DNA of 64,000 bases from Lindgomyces ingoldianus. Its lineage: Eukaryota; Ascomycota; Dothideomycetes; Pleosporales; Lindgomycetaceae. The notes beneath the pieces were generated by a model. The model did not search any database, was not told the origin of the DNA, and was given only the letters and a program-made list of their open reading frames with translations. The stretch is from NCBI RefSeq assembly GCF_010093535.1, contig NW_022985174.1:1195630-1259629 (forward strand). Direction: 5' to 3'. A program made the translations under genes and the position numbers. Below, piece by piece: positions 1 through 11,382 of the stretch. Positions within the stretch are counted from its first letter, which is position 1, and every line of letters starts with the position of its first letter.

Positions 1-546
1 TTAACAGAAGGCTCTAAGGCGCATAAAGGCTTAGCAGTAAGCCCTCTCTGCGTGGCTACGCACGCAGCAGGTTGCTAATCTTGTCTTTGTGCAATTAGTT
101 AATCTAGGGGCGCGCATAAGACTTGTTCACGCCCTTTCTGCGTAGCTACGCACGCAGTGGGTGTGAGCGTCTAAGCCCTCTCTGTGTAGCTACGCACGCG
201 GTAGGAGTAAGCTTCTTGTATAGTAGTAGTTTTATTAATCCTTGCAAATCTATCTATTAAGGATAATAGCCTCTGCGTAGCTACGCACGCAGTAAATAGT
301 TTATTAATAAACTAATTAGTGTTAGTTAACCTAGGTTTAATTAAACAAACATACACCTAAGAGGCGTACTAAGAGGTAAGTAAGCAAAGATTTTTTTATT
401 ATTAACTACTGCCCTTTTTTTTTGTATAAAGAAAGAGGGCTTTTAAGTACACATAGCCCCTAATGTATAGGCTAGATAGCTAACGTTTTAGGCAACCTAA
501 TTTAGCTGTACGCGTGTACAGACACAGCTGTACTTCTGTACAGACA
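1..546 (-). mobile_element. NA-E non-autonomous LTR element, partial, cut by the window edge
   Basis: The 227-bp LTR at 320-546 is, in reverse complement, a counterpart of the two LTRs of the complete NA-E copy at 26713-28148. It begins TGTTAGTTAAC at 320 and ends ACAGACA at 546. Bases 1-319 are the 5' internal part in minus orientation. They hold four copies of a palindromic motif and the same linking sequence found at 26980-27420. No coding capacity is visible. The other LTR lies outside the window, so the TSD cannot be tested. Confidence 0.8.
40..293. repeat. Palindromic repeat cluster, four copies
   Basis: Four copies of a motif of about 26 bp with core GCGTAGCTACGCACGCAG lie near 41-66, 136-162, 177-205 and 270-292. 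The inner TGCGTAGCTACGCA is a perfect 14-bp palindrome in the best copies. Unique AT-rich stretches of 15-75 bp separate the copies. The motif belongs to the NA-E internal region and recurs at 26981-27410 in the opposite orientation. Confidence 0.75.
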
Positions 547-820
547 TTTCTAAAATTTTATTTATAATAACTAAATAATTTAATATAATAGTGTGTAAAA
601 ACTATAACTTAAACTAAATTAAACATGTATTAAAGCTTAAATATAGTTAAATAAATAATTTATATAATATTATTAATAAAGCTATTACTAGCAAAAGTAA
701 GTTTTCTAATATAATGTAATAGCATAGGCAAGACAATAGGTCTAAATGCAGTAGAAATCTACTTAGAGGCATATAGAAGTGCGTGGAGACTTAGAACCTA
801 GGAATGCTATTAACACCTAT

Positions 821-1425
821 TGTAAGGCCGGGATGGCGCTTACGTGTAAGGCCGAGATGGTGCTTACGTGCGACAGGTATATATACTATTCTGTACGCAA
901 TAATTAACATTAGTTAATTATTTACACCTTTTTAGTTATATTAGCGTAGTAGTATAGAGCTTTATTTTTACATAATAATTAACTAACAGCAGGGTACAGT
1001 TAGTGTTTAACCTCTACTTTAGTCAGCTTTAAGCTAGTTTTTAGACTAAAACGTGAGGCAGCCTCTTCTAGCGCCACGTTGTTGCTGCTAGAAGGTCTAG
1101 TGTATATGGCTTAGCTGGCGTGGGCCACTAAGCGTTGCGTTGTGTTTATCCTGCGCCTCTAGGCCGCAGGTGGTCAGCCTCTGGCCGGTAACCAAGACAT
1201 GCGCATAGGCGCCTCTGAGCTGCGGGTAGGTCATGTGACGCCTAGGACATGCGTCTGCTAAGAAGGGGGATAATGTAAGGCCAGAATAGCGCTTACGTGT
1301 AAGGCTAAGATAGTGCTTATGTGCAACAGGTATATATACTATTCTGTACGCAATAATTAACGTTAGTTAATTATTTGCACCTTTTTAGTTGTATTAGCGT
1401 AGTGGTACAGAGCTCCGTCCTTACA
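821..1425 (+). mobile_element. TRIM-1, complete 605-bp miniature LTR element
   Basis: Two 152-bp terminal repeats (821-972 and 1274-1425) start TGTAAGGCC and end TTACA. They flank about 300 bp without an ORF. The perfect 5-bp TSD CCTAT sits at 816-820 and 1426-1430. Each LTR opens with a 24-bp unit (TGTAAGGCC...TTACG) repeated twice in tandem. The element is nested in an NA-B LTR. Size and structure fit a terminal-repeat retrotransposon in miniature, which must borrow enzymes from an autonomous element. A minus-strand copy lies at 14007-14608. Confidence 0.88.
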
Positions 1426-1568
1426 CCTATAAGCCTTGTACAAAAGGATATTAGAAAACTACTAAGCTAGCTAAGGGAAGAGGTGCAACTAAATACTTAG
1501 GTGAATAGAGGTAACTGCAGGGGACAGGGTTAAGTTATAGTTAGGGCCGATACAGGGACCCTTCAGAT

Positions 1569-1857
1569 TGTAACGGCGCAGGCAAGACAATGGGTCCGAA
1601 TGCGGTGGGAATCCACTCAGAGGCATATGGGAGTGCGTGGGGACTCTGAACCTGGGAATGCCATTGACACCTATAGGCCTTGTACGAAAGGATATCAGAA
1701 AACTACCGAGCTAGCTACAGGGGCGAGGTGCGACTAAATACATGAGGGAATAGGGGTAACAGCAGGGGTCGGGGCCAGGTCGAGGTCGGGGCCGATACGA
1801 GGGCCTTCCGGAGGTTCCGGGCGACTCGAGATGGAACGATTCATGAGGATCGTTACA
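1569..1857 (+). mobile_element. Solo NA-B LTR, little mutated
   Basis: A 289-bp LTR beginning TGTAACGGCG and ending CGTTACA is inserted in an older NA-B LTR. The flanking 5-mers CAGAT (1564-1568) and CGGAT (1858-1862) look like a TSD differing by one G/A change. It is clearly more GC-rich than the other NA-B LTRs here, so it probably escaped or postdates RIP. Confidence 0.75.
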
Positions 1858-1908
1858 CGGATAGGATCTGAGCGACCCAAGATGGAACGATTCGTGAGAA
1901 TCGTTACA

Positions 1909-2445
1909 GGTGGCTAAATTGTAGTTTGCCCTTAGACAGCAGTATAGACGCTGGGTTAAACAGTCCTAGGGACAGAAGTAGAGGTATATATAGTGCAAGA
2001 TATACAACTAGTATTGCAGCTTGTTAAAAAGCTAGAATGCTACTTAGTCTATGTAAAGATAAACTAAACTTTAATTACACCCTTTAGGGCTAATTAATAG
2101 GGCCTTTATATGCCTTTTCTGTCCTTGCAACAATTGCAACCTTAGCTTACTAAGCGTTGCAATTACTACAATCTATTATGTAGTAATTGCAGCCTTAGCT
2201 TGCTAAGTGATGCGTCTATTGCAATCTATTATGTAGTGATTGCAGGCTTGGCTTGCCAAGCGTTGCGATCACTGCAATCCATTGTACAGTGGTCCTATTA
2301 GACGATGCATTCCTCGTACGGCTGCTCATCCGAGTCTTCCCCAGCCGGCTCTTCCCATTCGAGCATAAAGGGGTTCCACGCTTGGCCGTCTAGGTGGTGG
2401 GGCACATTACCCGGCCCTTGACTGGTCCACTCATGGACCGTAACA
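1909..2445 (+). mobile_element. LTR-C fragment
   Basis: This matches the LTR-C copies at 45813-46408 (+) and 46570-47160 (-) from the stretch TTGTAGTTTGCCC to the shared end GACCGTAACA at 2445. The LTR start is missing because the NA-B element ending at 1908 was inserted into it. It carries an extra tandem repeat (2134-2292) that the other two copies lack. Confidence 0.7.
2134..2292. repeat. Three 53-bp tandem repeats with hairpin potential
   Basis: Units begin TTGCA at 2134, 2187 and 2240. At 2159-2190 the arms GCAATTACTACA and TGTAGTAATTGC are perfect inverted repeats around an 8-base loop. Weaker dyads recur in the later units. The array lies inside the LTR-C fragment. Confidence 0.75.
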
Positions 2446-3325
2446 AACTGTTAGTAAGGCCTTATTGTGCTGGCTGTAGACTAACAGCGTTTGCTAAAAG
2501 ATTGATTCGGAGCCTTCCTGGTAAGCAGGGGTGTTTTTGTTCCCTCAATTCAGCTGGCTGTCTGAGCACCCACAGATTAGGTGCGAATAACCGCTAATGT
2601 AATTACTGGAATTCGGCGAAGAAAAAGCCCAAGACTGAAGATCTCCACATCACCAATCCCCATTTGTCAGTACCCTGCTCCGCGAAATTTCTGAGCTACG
2701 AAACATTGGTCTGTCCATCGTATAATTGTCGTGTTTTGTCGCAAGCGGCGACCCAAAATATATAATAACAGCTCCTATTGCGCGAACTTTCCCTCACGTA
2801 AGGCCTCTAACGGCGGAACTAGGGATCCAGTATGAGTTAGCTCAACGCTGGACTGAAATATACCCCTCGTTTCAGTGCACGAGTAAGAAGGACATCAGAA
2901 GACGCACCTCACCCCAAAACAGCCTGCTCCGCCTCCACGAGGCGATCCTTAGCCGATCACGAAAACCGGATGGCTTCGATCAGGGTTCCCAGCAGCGTCG
3001 CTAGCATATCACCTTTAAGGCTGTGCCAATCGCAGTGGATTTTTTCAGCCTCTTTTGGTAAGCTTTGACGCAGGTCTGACCTCCAAAAGCAATACTATGC
3101 GCCTGTATAGCAGCTCCAGTTCGCTAGGTATATACGTATTTGGTAATGTAGATTCTATTGGAATTAACGGCGAGCGGCGTGTTTACTTGCTTATTTCGTA
3201 TCTGGCTCAAGGTTGTGCATGCTAGACCGTTCGTTAAAGTCGACGTATTACAGAGGTCTTTTGTCTAATCATCCTCGAGCTCTTCAACGCTTAACACTTT
3301 ATCGGCAAATTGTTGGATCTCGAAG
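2446..3325. other. Unassigned spacer upstream of the membrane-protein gene
   Basis: This is balanced-GC sequence with none of the repeat families named here. Short open frames occur on both strands (for example 2726-3004) but show no recognisable domain. The stretch 3269-3325 is open in the frame of the downstream gene and starts with six serine codons after a TAA at 3266. It could be part of a 5' exon, so the true start of the next gene may lie here. Confidence 0.4.
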
Positions 3326-4451
3326 ATGACGCGGTATCGGTGGAAACGACTCGAATTCAGTCCTACTTGTCCCTCGGGCGGAATGTGGTATTCATGCGCC
3401 TCTGGCTCACGCTTTGTCGGGTGCTGCGTCAGCGACCCATGCTCGAACGGCTGCTCCCAAGGCAATATTCGGACTGTGAGTTTCGATAGTGCCTACTATG
3501 GGAAATTTCCTGATGCTAGCTGTGGCTCAGGTAGCGACTTTTATACTGTGCGGTCCCTAGCCCTGCTCCTTAACGTCCCTAACCCACCAAGCGCAGTGTG
3601 CCAGTGGAAGCAAGACGTTCTGGGGATGCTGTAAATCGAATCCGTGTAACCAGGGACTCCAATGTCCCAGCGGCGACCTCGTTCCTGCCTTCATAGACCG
3701 CCCGGAACAATTATCAGCGTATTCCCCTACTGGCAGCTTAAGCTCAACAAGCACCTCATCTCTGCCATCAAGTACCAGCTACCGCTCTACAACCACTACT
3801 TCTACAAGCTCTTCCACACACTCTTCTGCAGGTTCTTTTATTATTTCATCAAGGACTAGCTCAACTGTGGCGTCTCCTCCGACTACAGTAACGGTCGTAG
3901 CGCCATCACCTGGTCAGAATAACAGGGACGGTCACATTGCAGCCATTGCGGGCGGTGCAGCAGGCGGCGGATTGGGCATCGCTGTTCTCCTCGGGCTTCT
4001 CATTTACTTGATCTTCCACGCGAAGAAGTCAAGAAATCTACACAAAGACATTCTGGATCGTCGGCAATCAGATCTCACCATGAGGATATCAGAAAAGCCA
4101 GACGTAGGCGGTTCTCCAACCGCACCAGGTACGGCTTACCAACTTTCTCTAGTGTTAAAATGCTTATGCAGAATAGCAGTGCGACCACCCTGTGCGTCTC
4201 CGGACCCAAACATGTCCCCCTACGATCCCAACCGTTTCACGTATCAACAGCAAGCCTTGCGCCAGTTTGAGCTTCCCGCAATGCCGTCCAGTCGCGGCAA
4301 CCTATGGGGGACGTACCACCCGCATAGACTGTCAGAGCTCTCTGGTGAGACTGCGCGAAGAACCGACGCTGACAGCATAATAAAACCTTGGCCGCATGCA
4401 TATAGTATGCCACAGAGTCCTCAACGCGCAGTGGGAGAGTCTCCAAATTAG
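3326..4451 (+). CDS. Cys-rich, Ser/Thr-rich single-pass membrane protein
   Basis: Exons 3326-3547 and 3597-4451 join in frame to give 358 residues. The 49-bp intron (GTGCGG...GCGCAG) has a CTAAC branch site 14 bases before its end. The N-terminal half holds two related Cys modules: residues 23-43 (WYSC, GCC, PCSNGC) and 74-97 (TCASG, WGCCKSNPC, QCP). A Ser/Thr-rich stalk follows (about 118-170), then a TM helix at about 188-214 rich in Gly, Ala, Leu and Ile, followed by basic HAKK and a polar tail of about 140 residues. The layout resembles fungal wall-facing sensors such as Mid2/WSC types, but the Cys module is not a WSC domain. No signal peptide is visible, so the start is doubtful. A further in-frame 51-bp intron near 4131-4181 is possible. 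It is the only host-like gene inside the repeat block. Confidence 0.6.
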
Positions 4452-4668
4452 ACAAGGCATCCGTGGGAGGTTCAACCAGCGCAAGGTACCGTGGATCACC
4501 AGTCTTATTTAGCAGAGCATTATAGACAATAGTCTTTAATTAAGTTGTAGCATAATATTACTAAGAATTAACGTAAACTATTACTAAGCTAGGTAAATTA
4601 TTAACCTATATAAAATCTTTTAGTGCGACTAACACTATATACAAGACGCAATATCTAAATAACATAAC
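4452..4668. other. AT-rich flank of the outer Gyp-1
   Basis: No gene is seen. The last five bases, ATAAC at 4664-4668, are the left TSD of the outer Gyp-1 and match ATAAC at 47629-47633. Confidence 0.6.
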
Positions 4669-4868
4669 TGTCACGGTTAACTTAGACATGCCTCGGACTC
4701 TCCCCAGAGAGCCCTCGGCCCGGCCTTGGGCACATGACGTCCCGTCACGTGCCCTAGCACATATATATATATCCTCTTATAAACCCCTAAGTCTCCTTAA
4801 GGATTTATCTATTAATACTATCCTATACCCTCTTCTGTGCTTTATGCTTTCTGCTTTATAGTGCTTTT
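4669..4868 (+). repeat. 5' LTR of the outer Gyp-1
   Basis: This starts TGTCACGG and follows the young LTR with C-to-T and G-to-A changes (for example GTCAACTTGG to GTTAACTTAG). It stops at GTGCTTTT, where the young copy was inserted three bases before the LTR end. The remaining LTR bases follow at 13488. Confidence 0.85.
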
Positions 4869-5071
4869 TGTCACGGTCAACTTGGACATGCCTCGGACTC
4901 TCCCCGGAGAGCCCTCGGCCCAGCCTTGGGCACATGACGTCCCGTCACGTGCCCCAGCACATATATATATATCCTCTTACGAACCCCTGAGTCTCCTCAA
5001 GGATTCGTCTATCAATACTATCCTGTACCCCCTTCTGCGCTTCACGCTTCCTGCTTCACAGTGCTCTCACA
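4869..5071 (+). repeat. 5' LTR of the young Gyp-1
   Basis: It runs TGTCACGG to CTCTCACA, 203 bp, with no difference from the 3' LTR found by eye. It directly abuts the RIPed old LTR. Confidence 0.93.
4935..4972 (+). promoter_or_regulatory. Candidate LTR promoter: CRE-like site, E-box, TATA
   Basis: TGACGTC at 4935-4941 is a CRE/ATF-type site. CACGTG at 4946-4951 is an E-box. An alternating TATATATA tract follows at 4961-4972. The same order is kept in the two RIPed LTRs (4669-4868 and 47426-47628). Function is inferred from motifs alone. Confidence 0.5.
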
Positions 5072-5180
5072 ATTCGAATCCTTCATACTCTCCTACAGAG
5101 ACGCAGTTGGTTTGAAGAACAGAAGGCCACTTCCACTACCGCTCCTCAAGCTCCACCTTAATTGAAGAGCTATAACAACA

Positions 5181-6660
5181 ATGGCCAACGGCAGTCGCAC
5201 ACGCAAAAGCAGGGCCACGGCCACTACCCCTTCCGAGGCCGTCCCGGAGACGCCCCATGACGACCCCAGTGCTCAACTCCTTGAGCACCTCGCGTCCCAG
5301 CGCCTCAACCAAATTCCACCAGATCAGCGAGTACAAGAGGTGGAAGATGAGGAACACCAAGTCTCTGAGTCGGGGGATGAGCAAGACCCCGGAAACCGTC
5401 AGGGACGCGGTCGGACTGAACCTGGAAACTCTTCAGGTCACACTAGACGAGGATCAAACAACCCCCTCGTCACACTAAGCCCCCCAGGTTTCAGAACTCC
5501 AGGGACTGCTGGTCAGCTCCCTATGGGCCACTCACAGCAACTGTTAGCGACAGGGGCAAACGCGATACGCCGCGGTACCCTTCCAGGGCAGGCCCAAACT
5601 AGCTCTACTGCCGTCCCGGTGCAACCCTCGACCAATGAAGCGTTCGTACAATCGCTCCTCACAAAAGCCTTTCAGCTTGAGGCCGAAGGAGCTCCGGAAG
5701 CCGAAATTAGTCGAGCTCACAAACAGGCCCAGATTGCTTCCGCAACCCTTGGCCTATCTCTCGGGACTACTCTGGATCAACTCCGATCCCAAGCCGGCCC
5801 GGACAAGACCCTAAGTCGGCTGTCTAAGATCAAGGCCCCTCCGAAGCTTGGCTCCTTGAAGAAGTCTCCAACCCCACAGCAGGTAGACACCTGGGTGAGA
5901 GATATGAACGGTATCTGGGAATACGTGGACCTCCTAGATGACTCTGCCACTCGAACCTGATGGATTGTTAACTAGATCTAGTTCGAAGTCCACAAGGACC
6001 TAATCAGTCGCGCTATCGACGAAGGCACCATTGAAACCTGGGCTCAGCTTCAAACCAAAGTACGCGAGCTTACCTAGGATCCTCTCCTAACGCGGTACGA
6101 GAACTACTATTACTTTTGGAATACAGAGTGGAAAGTGGGCGATACATTTAACACTTTTATCGCCCAGCTATCTTAGCGAGAGGGTCTCCTAAAAAACACT
6201 CCTTTCTGAACCTCTAACGGAGAGGAACTCCATGAGATCAAAATTGCCTTTGTATGGAGCCGCCTCTTAGAATCTATCCGAAGAGAAATGCAGCGCAACA
6301 GCTTACTTGAGTCTGTGAACACTTGGCCAGAGTTTGAGCGCGCTGTACGCAACGCCGAAACCGTTGCTTGCCCTGAGCGAGCTCCGATGACGCCCCAGGC
6401 CAGCTCCGGGGACGCTTTAACTCAGAAAAAAAAGCGGTCCTGCTCTACCTTAAACTCTTGACAGTGGTGGAAAGATAAAAGACAAGACTGGAAGCCTGCA
6501 GGCTAATTGACAAGCAACTAACAGTCCCTAGTACAGAGGACTGATACTGCTGCAACAACGCCTTAAGAGACCTCTGGTAAACACAAGCCCCACTGGAAGA
6601 ACTGATTTGACCAGAAGGACGACAATGGCACAAAAAAAGAGAAGCCCTAGTTGCAAATCT
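5181..6660 (+). pseudogene. gag: Gyp-1 gag, disrupted
   Basis: This is the open frame from ATG 5181, preceded by the leader after the 5' LTR. Residues 1-259 are intact and end at TGA 5958-5960. The same frame then continues with gag-like sequence through stops that look like TGG-to-TAG and CGA-to-TGA changes, to about 6470. Gag-like sequence near 6540-6650 is in another frame, so a frameshift near 6470-6530 is likely as well. The start is hydrophilic (MANGSRTRKS), the middle is rich in Pro, Gln and Ser, and no clear CCHC knuckle is seen. Gag forms the virus-like particle in the cytoplasm. The run of eight A at 6425-6432 could be a slippery site, but the break here prevents a firm claim. Confidence 0.75.
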
Positions 6661-6667
6661 TGCACGC

Positions 6668-9600
6668 TTGCAACTAGGGCCTGAATTAAATGGCAAGCAG
6701 CTCTGCATCGCGGTTTGGGTGCAGCTTAAACTCCCTGACGGCGGAACGACTATCCTCCGCGGCCTTTACGACATGGGTGCTGAATTGAACCTGATAAACG
6801 CTGGCGTTATTCAGGAATATGGCCTCTTGTGTGAGCACCACTACGAGAAGCCTGACGCGAGCTTTATTAACAATCACTGATTACAGTTAGGATCGCCATA
6901 TGATCTTTCCCTTGTCTGCACAGACAACAGGGGTACTAATAAAGAAGTTGGCCCCTAAAGATTCTGGTTGGCTGATTTCTTAGGTTACGACCTGATCTTA
7001 GGGTATCCTTGGCTGCAAGAAGCTGACCCTAAAATCTGTTTCAAAGACGGTACATTTGAGTGGTGGGAGAACGACGACGGTAGAATCTAGTTGGTATCTG
7101 CTGAGGAGCTCCTAAAGGACTTTGGTCCTGGGGAGACTGCATACGTGCTGCACCCTACCTCTTATACTATTTAACTAATGAGCGACGATGTTAGGAAGGA
7201 AGCCCTCTTAGAGGAACTGCTTCGGGGACACCCCGAACCTGCTCCGCAAGCCCCCGGGCCCAGTGGCGACGTGGTGCAGGATGCAGAGTACTTTCATTGT
7301 CAAGGGCTGCTCTGGTTGAAGAAGTACATGCTTGAGATTCAGGAGCATCTCTGGAAGTGTGTTGAGACGTTCCCGAAGCTCTCATGGCTTCCTGAAGCCA
7401 TGGCCTATTGTGTGGTAGCCAGTATCCATGATCAAGGCCACCGCCGGGCCACACTGCCCGCGGGCGTTGCCCGGGTACTTCCCGACGACAGCGATGGGTA
7501 TCCAGGCACTGATGATGCTGACGACGCTCCGGACCCTGAGGAACTCGCGCATGTTCCCCCTGAGTTCCACTCTCGGTGGTACGCTTTCAGCAAACATCGT
7601 ACGAACATCCTCAGGCCGAACGGCGAGCATGATCATGCCATAGAGATTGAGGAGGGAAAGAAGATTCCGAACCTCCCAATCTATAACCTCTCCCGCCACA
7701 AACTGGATATCCTGCGGGAATACCTCGATGCGGCCCAGGAGAAGGGTTGGATACGCCCAAGCAGGTCGCCAGCGGGTGCTCCTATCCTCTTTGTCCTAAA
7801 ACTAGATGGGACACTGCGACTTTGTGTTGACTATTGAGGTCTTAACAAAATCATGATTAAGAACTGATATCCTATCCCGCTTGTGAGCGAGATGTTAGAT
7901 TGCCTGTTAAAGGCTAAGGTCTTCACGAAGCTTGACCTTCGCGACGCCTACCATAGGCTTTGCATTAAGGAAGGGGATGAGTGGAAGACTGCTTTTAAGA
8001 CGCGGTACGGGCATTTTGAGTACCTTGTTATGCCCTTCGGCCTAGCTAATGCCCCGGCCACCTTTTAGTCCTATATCCATAGGGCTTTGGGAGGCTTGTT
8101 GGATAGGACGTGTGTCGTCTATCTAGACGACATCCTTATTTACTCTAAAGACGAAAAGGACTATGAGCAACATGTCTTTGAGGTTCTTGATTGACTAGTG
8201 GAATGGGGACTGTACTGTAAGGCATCTAAATGTTCCTTTAAGACAAAGGCTGTTGAGTTCCTGGGCTTCATAGTCACGCTAGAAGGTGTGGTAATGGACT
8301 TATTGCGCGTCCAGACGATCAAGGAATGGCCTGAGCTAGAGAGCTTTAAGGACATCCAGGTATTTCTGGGCTTTACGAACTTCTATTGAAGATTTGTCCA
8401 CAATTACTTAGAGATCGCACGCCTACTGGTTGACTATATGACGGCCGCTTAAGCCCTGAGTCCGCCCTGTAGGGGCCCTGACTTGAAAAAGAAGAAGGAA
8501 GCGAAGCAGAATCGCAAGGGTCCCACGAAGTGGTACTAGGAATGGTTCTGGCCTGAAAAGGCCTGCAACGCCTTCCTGACTCTTAAGTTAAAATTTATGG
8601 ATGCCCTAGTCCTTTAGCACTTTGATCTATTGAAGCTGGTTATGATTATCACAGACGCTTCTGAGTTTGCTATGGTAGTGATACTGCTCCAGCCTCAGTT
8701 CTCTGAGCTGGCAGTGAATTGCCACTGGAGGCCCATAGCCTTCTGGAGCCGCAAGTTAAGCGGCCCACAACTTTGTTGGCATACGCACGACAAGGAGTTG
8801 TGCGCGATTGTGGAGAGCTTTAAACATTGGAGGCACTACCTAGAGTACGCCCCGAGCACGATCTGGGTACTCTCTGATCACAACAATCTGCGCTATTTCA
8901 TGACAACGAAGGAGCTCTCCCCCAAGCAAGCCCGCTGGGCGGAAGAGCTGGCGCGGTTCGATTTTGAGATCGAATACAAGCCAGGTCCAGAGAACCCAGC
9001 CGACGGACCATCTAGGAGACCCGATTACGCAAAAGGGGTCTCCTTGGGAGAAGCAAAATCGCTGCGAGACGCGATGCTCCCAACTTTGCAGCAGAAGCTT
9101 TGGGTGTGGGCGATTCGAACGTCCACGGCTCGTTGCGCTGGTCAGGCAGCGTGTGGTATGACTTCTCCCGACGGTGACCTGGCGAGGTGCCGTACTATAC
9201 CCGGGGAATCCCCAAATCCACCTGACATGACGTTAATCATCAGAGGTACGCCTCTATTAACCCAACCCGTCGTTCCCACAGACTATGACAGTCACGGGGC
9301 GGTTGATCCTGAAGCGCTGCGGGTCCCCTACGGGGAACCCATGATGCGACAACGGACCTGGGATGTTACAGAGGAGTTCCTTTGTTGCCCTCACATCTAC
9401 AGGATGTTGTCGCCAAACTATCTCGCTGTCGCAGCCGTGCGAGATGAAAACGCCTATGCTCTGGAGGTCCTAGAACGTCTCTCTGAGTACGTTAAGCAGG
9501 TGCAGGAAACTGATGAGGCCTATTAGTTGAATGCGCTCTTGACAGAAAGGAAGGCGGGCAAGGCGAAGAAGGGCACCCCGTTTTGGGAGCATGACCCCAT

Positions 9601-11134
9601 GGGTGTCCTGCGCAGGAATGGGAGAGTGTGGATCCTAGATGATAAAGCCTTGCGTTAAAACATCCTGACGAAGAACCACGACGACCCCATGGGAGGGCAT
9701 TACGGTGTTGAAAAGACCACGGACCTCCTTAAAAGGAAATACTACTGGCCGTACCTTCGCCGTGACGTTCACGAGTACGTCGCGAGGTGCGCACCATGCC
9801 AGCTGAATAAGATTCGGCGGCATAAGCCCTGGGGGTTGCTGGAACCTTTACCCCCACCTACTTCCCTATGGAGGCACTACTTGCTGGACTTCGTCACTGA
9901 CCTGCTAGAGTTAAGAGACTCTGCAGGCAGTACTTATGACTTGATCCTGGTACTTGTCGACCGCTTCTTGAAGTACGTCCGGTACCTTCCTGTTACTAAG
10001 ACTATCACGGCGAGAAAACTAGCTACCCTTCTAAAGGAGCAATTCTTTATGAAGATGGGACTACTAGATACCCTCATTTCTGATCGTGGTTTAATCTTTA
10101 CTAGTTAGTTTTGGTCGGACATCTGCTTCCACTTGAAGATTGACTACTGGCTTAGTACAGCTTTCTATCCTTAGACTGACGGGCAAACTGAGCGTCAAAA
10201 TTAAGAATTGGAGTCATTCCTGCGGTTGTACTTGAACTACCAGCAGGACAATTGGTGCGAGCTGCTACCGTACGCGGAGTATGCTTACAACTCCAAGAAA
10301 CACTCCTCCCACGGCGAATGCCCAATACGCGTAGCGTACGGGGTCACCCCAAAGGGCTTTGACGGGGTCGAGGACGATCATTGGCTCAGGCGCCCGCCCC
10401 AGGTATGGGACAAGTCTGGAAAGGCACCGGCCCTGCGGGACCAGGTGGTCGCTCATCTCTCGAGATGGAACGAGCAATGGGAAGCCGCGCGCTCATGCCT
10501 CGAGCAGGCGCAGCGGCACCAGGTCAAATGGTACAACACCAAGCATTCAGAGAAGCACTTTGGTGTGGGAGATTAAGTCATCCTGAGGTTAAAGCACATT
10601 AGGACACAGCGTCCATTAAAGAAGCTTGATGCGACGTACCTGGGACCCTTTAAGGTACTTAAGAAAATCGGGAAGCTGGCATACCAGCTAGACCTACCAC
10701 AATTAATGCAAAGAATCCATCCTGTCTTCCATGTTTCACTGCTAGAGCAATGGAACGAACCTCTTCAGGAAAAACCCTTCCGGCCTAGGCCCGTACACGT
10801 CCCGGAGACGGATAGCGGAGACCGCTATGAAGTTGAAGGAATTCTTGAACACAAAGATCTGAAGGCAGGACGACAGTTCCTTGTAAAGTGGCTTGGGTGG
10901 CCTCTTGAGGACTCTACCTGGGAACCTGAGGAACACCTTGACAACTGCAAGGAAGTTCTTCAGGATTATTGGCTTGCCCCGCGCGATACATCGCGACAGA
11001 AGCGACAGCCAAACGCTACACCTGCGGGTACCCCCCGGGGGACAACCGCACCGACTTCGGCACCTGCAGCGAAACCTGATGCAATCCAAACTCCGCAACG
11101 CAGGAATCGCCAAAGGAAGTCGGCACGCAGATAG
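6668..11134 (+). pseudogene. pol: Gyp-1 pol: protease, RT, RNase H, integrase, chromodomain, with many stops
   Basis: All domains lie in one frame with no frameshift, interrupted only by stops. The protease motif at 6770-6778 reads DMGAELNLI where the family has DTG. RT has intact YLDD at 8120-8131. RNase H (about 8640-9030) shows TDAS, KELCAIVES and LSDHNNL. Integrase has a His-Cys zinc finger near 9690-9810 (GGHYGV, CAPCQ) and the triad LDF, ISDRG and GQTER. A chromodomain at 10840-10960 (YEVEGIL, FLVKWLGW, STWEPEEHL) keeps the aromatic cage residues and would bind methylated histone H3. Stops at 7835, 8066, 8387, 9524, 10106 and 10574 all fit CAA/CAG/CGA or TGG codons changed by C-to-T on one strand, the RIP signature. 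Confidence 0.92.
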
Positions 11135-11382
11135 AGAGAGGATAGAGCAACAACTCATACTCCTCGCTGCGAAATTTCAACTTCATGCAGCTCGCAAGGT
11201 CATGACCTAGAGCGGGGTGTGAATGTCTGTATTGAAGGTACTGTCCAGGGCCCCACCGGACCCAGAGAGGTCCCGGGTGAAGTCCGGACTGGGTATCATC
11301 CACATATATGACAGGAACATCCTGAAGATTCCTAAAAACATTGCCAGCCACTCTCTTAGTAGAACAAAGGTTCTGCGCGCTC

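Larger units (their letters stand above)
547..1908 (+). mobile_element. NA-B element: internal tail plus 3' LTR, interrupted twice
   Basis: Bases 547-714 match the end of the NA-B internal region seen before 16641 and 19438. The LTR starts TGTAATAG at 715 and ends CGTTACA at 1908. It is split by TRIM-1 (821-1425) and by a second NA-B solo LTR (1569-1857). Without the inserts and one copy of each TSD it is about 290 bp. There is no coding sequence. The left part of the element is lost under the NA-E insertion. Confidence 0.75.

Noticed and set aside
5072..5090. ATTCGAATCC after the 5' LTR as a primer-binding site
   Set aside because: It resembles a tRNA T-arm, but a primer-binding site should begin TGG and pair with the tRNA 3' end. 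No such site is evident.
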